Shown here in pieces: positions 60,590 through 64,000 of a stretch of 64,000 nt of DNA; the first letter of the stretch is position 1, and every line of letters begins with the position of its first letter. A program made the translations under genes and the position numbers. A model generated the notes under the pieces. It did no database searches. It was given only the letters and a program-made list of their open reading frames with translations, and was not told the DNA's origin. This stretch comes from Sphingomonas sp. JC676 (GTDB taxonomy: Bacteria; Pseudomonadota; Alphaproteobacteria; Sphingomonadales; Sphingomonadaceae): assembly GCF_014489075.1 (NCBI RefSeq), contig NZ_JACTGR010000002.1, forward strand, positions 124,001 through 188,000, given 5' to 3'.

Positions 60590-63054
60590 CGAATCGCCTC
60601 CCGGGCAAGTTCGCGTACTTCGCTCGCCGAAACCGCATCGCAGGCGCGCTCGGCCAGTGCCTTGCACGCCGCGATGTCGAGCGTGCGCACTACCGCTTTG
60701 AGCCCCGGCACCGCCGCCGGCGTCGCCGAAAGCTCGGTGATGCCCAGCCCGATCAGGATCGGCGCGGCGAGCGGATCGGATGCCAGTCCGCCGCACACCC
60801 CCGCCCAGCGCCCCGCCTCGGCGGCGCCGCGCCCGACTTCGCGGATCAGCCGCAGCACGGCCGGATGCAGCGCATCGATCCGCTGCGACACGCCTGCGTT
60901 CCCGCGGTCCGCCGCGAGCGTATATTGGGTAAGGTCGTTGGTGCCGATCGACAGGAAATCGGCCTCGCGGGCGATCTGGCCGGCCAGCATCGCCGCCGCG
61001 GGCGTCTCGATCATCACGCCGAGCTGGATCGCATCGGTGACCCCCAGCTCCGCCTTCACTTCGTCGAGCATCGCCCGCACCGGGCGGTAGTCGCCCAGAT
61101 CCGCGACCATCGGCAGCATGATCCGGCACTGGCTCGCTGGCACGCCGCGCAGGATCGCGCGAAGCTGGAGCCGCAACAGGTCGGGCCGGGCTAGCCCCAG
61201 CCTTATCCCGCGCAGTCCCAGCGCCGGATTTTCCTCCGCTGGCAGCGGCAGATAGGGCACCGGCTTGTCGCCGCCGATATCGAGAGTGCGCACGATCAGC
61301 GGGAGGTCGCCCAGGGTCGCGGCGATCCGCGAATAGGTCTCGCGCTGCTCGTCCTCGCTGGGCGCGGTATCGCGATCGAGAAACAGGAATTCGGTGCGCA
61401 GCAGCCCGCAGCCCTCCGCGCCGGCATTCACCGCCGCTGCCGCGTCGGCCACCGAGCCGAGATTGGCGAAGATCTCTATCCGCGTGCCGTCGGCCATCCG
61501 CGCGGGCTCGTGCGCCGCTGCCAGATCCTGTGCACGGCGTTCGCGGGCATGCGCCAGCCGCTCGCCCGCCGCGGCCAGTGCCGTTTCGCCGGGGTCAGTC
61601 GCGATCGTCGCGGTATCGGCATCGAGGATCACCGGTAGGCCGTCGGCGATCGCAAGCACATCCTCCCCAGCCGCGACCAGCATCGGAATCCCCGCCGAGC
61701 TCGCCAGGATGGCGACATGCGATGTCGGCCCGCCCGCCGCCGTGACGATCCCCGCCAGGTTGCCCTTGTCGAGCGCCAGGAACTGCGAAGGCAGCAGGTC
61801 TTCGGCGATCAGGATCGTGCCGTTGGGCAAAACCGGCACGCCGGGTGCGTCGCCGCCGAGCAGCGCCGCGATAACCTGGCGCTCCAGGTCGGTCAGGTCC
61901 GCCACGCGCTCCATCAACAGCGCGTCGCCGGTCGCTCGGATCGCATCGGCGGCCTCGCGGCTGGCCGCGCGCCACGCGTATCCGGCGCCGCGCCCTTCGA
62001 TGATCCGGCGGCCCGCCGCGCGGATCAATTCGGGATCGGAAAGCAGCGCCCGATGCGCCTCGGCGATTTCGGCGGCGCTGCCGCTACTGCCCTCCAAGGT
62101 GCTCGCGACCTCCGCCAGCGCCTTGTCCAGCGCAGCACGCTCCTGCGCCGCCCCGCCGCCGTTCTCAGGCACGTCCTGATCGACCGCCCGCAATTGCAAC
62201 ACCCGCCCGATGGCAAGGCCGGGTGAAGCGCAGACCGGACGTCCCGGCTCGACCCGAGCCGCGGCGGGTGCGGCATGCGCCTCCTCGCCGAGCCCCGCGA
62301 GGATCAGCTCCGCGACCGCGTCCACCGCCGCGCACGCATCCGGCCCCGAGGCGCGAACAACCACGGTCTCGCCATTCGCGACGCCAAGCCCGAGCAACCC
62401 CACCGTGCTCCGCGCATTCGCGGTGCGGTCGCCGCGCACCAGCTCGACCTCGGACAGGAAGGGCCGTAACGCCGCAGCGATGCGCGCAGCCGGACGAGCA
62501 TGGATGCCGTGCGCGGCTGCTACGCGCACTTCGCGCTCGTGCTTTTCGTCCTGCGCCGCAACACCGACCGCCGCGCGCGCGCCGCTGCGCAATATGCTGG
62601 CAACCGGATCGCCCGCGCCAACCAACCGTCCCACGCGATCCAGCTTCAGTGTGAAGCCGTCATTGGCCACAACCACCGGCGTGATCAGCGCCTTGGCCGC
62701 CTCGCCCACCCTATCGAGATCGAAAGCGATCAGCGGATCGCCCGCGGCAACGCGGTCGCCCGCCTTCACCTTCGCTACAAAGCCGCGCCCGCCCAGCGCG
62801 ACCGTCTCCAGCCCGATATGCAGCAGCAGCTCCGCACCATTGTCGAGCCGCAGCGTCACTGCATGCGCGCTCGCCGGTACCGAAAGCACCTCGCCAGCCG
62901 CCGGCGCGCGCAGCACGCCCTCGATCGGATCGATCGCGAAGCCGTCGCCCATCATTCGCTCGGCGAAGACCGCGTCGGGCACTTCCTCCAGCGGCGCAAG
63001 CCAGCCCGCAAAGGGCGCCACCAGGGTCACGCTGTCGGCCTGCATGCCGCTCAT
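60586..63054 (-). CDS. PTS EIIA-HPr-EI fusion protein
   Basis: 822 residues carrying three phosphocarrier modules: EIIA of the glucose type (about 5-140, phospho-His in LLLHIGLETV), HPr (about 170-255, His in GIHARPAA) and Enzyme I (about 275-822, active His in GGPTSHVAIL, with GTNDLTQYTLAADR and the C-terminal PEP-binding region). It passes phosphate from PEP to the neighbouring EIIBC. The start at 63054 overlaps the GH20 stop (ATGA). This single-protein relay is usual in bacteria using PTS for one sugar, here GlcNAc. Confidence 0.94.
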   Translation of the reverse strand: MSGMQADSVTLVAPFAGWLAPLEEVPDAVFAERMMGDGFAIDPIEGVLRAPAAGEVLSVPASAHAVTLRLDNGAELLLHIGLETVALGGRGFVAKVKAGDRVAAGDPLIAFDLDRVGEAAKALITPVVVANDGFTLKLDRVGRLVGAGDPVASILRSGARAAVGVAAQDEKHEREVRVAAAHGIHARPAARIAAALRPFLSEVELVRGDRTANARSTVGLLGLGVANGETVVVRASGPDACAAVDAVAELILAGLGEEAHAAPAAARVEPGRPVCASPGLAIGRVLQLRAVDQDVPENGGGAAQERAALDKALAEVASTLEGSSGSAAEIAEAHRALLSDPELIRAAGRRIIEGRGAGYAWRAASREAADAIRATGDALLMERVADLTDLERQVIAALLGGDAPGVPVLPNGTILIAEDLLPSQFLALDKGNLAGIVTAAGGPTSHVAILASSAGIPMLVAAGEDVLAIADGLPVILDADTATIATDPGETALAAAGERLAHARERRAQDLAAAHEPARMADGTRIEIFANLGSVADAAAAVNAGAEGCGLLRTEFLFLDRDTAPSEDEQRETYSRIAATLGDLPLIVRTLDIGGDKPVPYLPLPAEENPALGLRGIRLGLARPDLLRLQLRAILRGVPASQCRIMLPMVADLGDYRPVRAMLDEVKAELGVTDAIQLGVMIETPAAAMLAGQIAREADFLSIGTNDLTQYTLAADRGNAGVSQRIDALHPAVLRLIREVGRGAAEAGRWAGVCGGLASDPLAAPILIGLGITELSATPAAVPGLKAVVRTLDIAACKALAERACDAVSASEVRELAREAIR

Positions 63055-64000
63055 GGGACCAGCTCGACCGACTCGACCGCCCACATCGGCTCGACGCCTT
63101 TGGCCGTGTAGCTGATGCATAAGGTTTCATTGCCCTGCCGCGGTTCGATCGGCGCGACCAATCGCGTGATCCCCGGATTGCCCACCGCCGGCGCCAGCGG
63201 CAGCACCGCGATCCGCGGTCCCTGGCATGTCCCCGCGCGCACTTCGAATTCGCCTGCGGGCGTCGCCGGCGGAGCGAACTTGATGTGGTTGATGTCGTTG
63301 CCGATCTGGAAGTTGAAGGGGATCTGCCCGACCTCGATCGCGATCTGCTTCGCCCCGCCCACCGGCGCGGCCTCGTAGAGCCAGCACGGATTGAAGATGT
63401 CGGTCAGGAATATCGCGCGCTTGCCGGTGGCGGGATAATCGTCCTCCAGCGCCAGCACGACCTTGTTCGTACAGGTCTTGAGCTCCTCGTCGCCGCGCCG
63501 CCGCACCGCGCGCGCGTCGATCTGCCGCGCGATGGCCGCGCCGGGCACGGCACGGCCATCGACAAATGCCGACGCCTTGAGCGCGCCAGGAAGCTTGAGC
63601 TGGAACGATGCGGTGTAGACCGGCGACTTTGCAGTCACGGCCCTGCCGTCGGTGGTATAGCGCATCTCGAGGCTGGCCTGGTTCGCCAGCGTCACGCCCA
63701 CCGCGCCTTCGCCAGGCTTATAGTCCAGGTCCGCATGCACCTCGAACGCGCTGCTTGCCGATGTCAGCCCCAGGCTGCGCATCCGTTCCATCTGCGGGAT
63801 CACCCGGGTCACGAAATCGGGGAAATTGCGCTCCGCCTCGCGCGACCAGCCGATTTCGGCGACAGCGCTGGCGCGCGGGAAGGTCGCCCATGCCGAGCGC
63901 GCTTCGGTGCGGACATGTTCGGCCCACAGGTTCGCCTGGAGGCCCAGGATATGGTGCTGCTGCTCCGCCGGGATCGCGTCCGGCGCGGGATCGAAAGCAT
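63051..64000 (-). CDS. GH20 beta-N-acetylhexosaminidase (C-terminal part)
   Basis: The visible 316 codons end the gene; its N-terminus is beyond the right edge. ILGLQANLWAEHVRTEA followed by FPRASAVAEIGWS is the classic C-terminal end of the GH20 barrel. A beta domain follows (PNPCWLYEAAPVGGAKQI) and closes at VESVELVP. It would release GlcNAc from chitobiose or other glycans, probably in the periplasm, feeding the PTS genes it overlaps. Catalytic Asp-Glu and any signal peptide are outside the window. Confidence 0.9.
   Translation of the reverse strand, partial: AFDPAPDAIPAEQQHHILGLQANLWAEHVRTEARSAWATFPRASAVAEIGWSREAERNFPDFVTRVIPQMERMRSLGLTSASSAFEVHADLDYKPGEGAVGVTLANQASLEMRYTTDGRAVTAKSPVYTASFQLKLPGALKASAFVDGRAVPGAAIARQIDARAVRRRGDEELKTCTNKVVLALEDDYPATGKRAIFLTDIFNPCWLYEAAPVGGAKQIAIEVGQIPFNFQIGNDINHIKFAPPATPAGEFEVRAGTCQGPRIAVLPLAPAVGNPGITRLVAPIEPRQGNETLCISYTAKGVEPMWAVESVELVP

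Noticed and set aside
1..64000. Mobile element, prophage, CRISPR or defence island
   Set aside because: No transposase, integrase, phage structural gene, direct-repeat array or restriction gene was found.

Overview
The window is high-GC DNA, almost fully coding, and reads as a sphingomonad-type alphaproteobacterium. That placement is an inference from the Sec/Tat-exported glycosidases, TonB-dependent receptors, Gfo/Idh/MocA oxidoreductases, a tryptophan-halogenase-like protein beside a receptor, and a GlcNAc-type PTS. I see no rRNA, tRNA, CRISPR array, phage or intact insertion sequence. Most of the window is a mosaic of scavenging loci for carbohydrates and peptides.

Layout. (1) 1-9.6 kb: a membrane GGDEF-EAL protein cut by the left edge, a secreted GH3, an oxidoreductase, a class V aminotransferase, then a second GGDEF-EAL gene with a frameshift and a small exported barrel-like protein, flanked by atypical non-coding DNA. 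(2) 9.9-21.9 kb, minus strand: an eight-gene run starting with a sugar MFS permease, then GH2, a carboxylesterase with Thr in place of the catalytic Ser, an SGNH hydrolase, GH97, a cupin and two Gfo/Idh/MocA enzymes. (3) 22.0-23.9 kb: an L,D-transpeptidase and a small lipoprotein. (4) 24.0-37.4 kb: an XRE-cupin regulator, divergent from a serine hydrolase and an enolase-superfamily dipeptide epimerase/N-acyl-glutamate racemase, followed by a dipeptidase, a TonB receptor, a DgcN-type D-glutamate N-acetyltransferase, a transporter and a second dipeptidase; then a CPBP protein divergent from a DUF885 peptidase. The same short motif lies before three of these units, which suggests one regulon for D-Glu-containing peptides. 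This is the most interesting system in the window. (5) 37.4-47.6 kb: GH31, a GPH permease, PurT, GH3, a LacI regulator and a GH144-like glucanase, with near-identical LacI-type palindromes before GH31, GH3/lacI and GH144. (6) 48.2-50.6 kb: a four-gene operon of DUF350, a small lipoprotein, a glutathionylspermidine-synthase-like ATP-grasp enzyme and a K+ channel. (7) 50.7-58.8 kb: GH43, a DUF6445 protein, a large carboxypeptidase-regulatory-domain TonB receptor, a flavin halogenase and a PhyH dioxygenase; the receptor promoter carries the same LacI palindrome plus two others. (8) 58.9-64 kb: GH20, an EIIA-HPr-EI fusion and an EIIC-EIIB permease, a chitobiose/GlcNAc uptake operon cut by the right edge.

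The common logic is import of oligomers through TonB receptors, cleavage in the periplasm by lipoprotein or exported hydrolases, uptake by MFS, GPH, PTS or APC-like permeases, and local repressors recognising short palindromes. Palindromic REP-like hairpin pairs sit between several of the modules.
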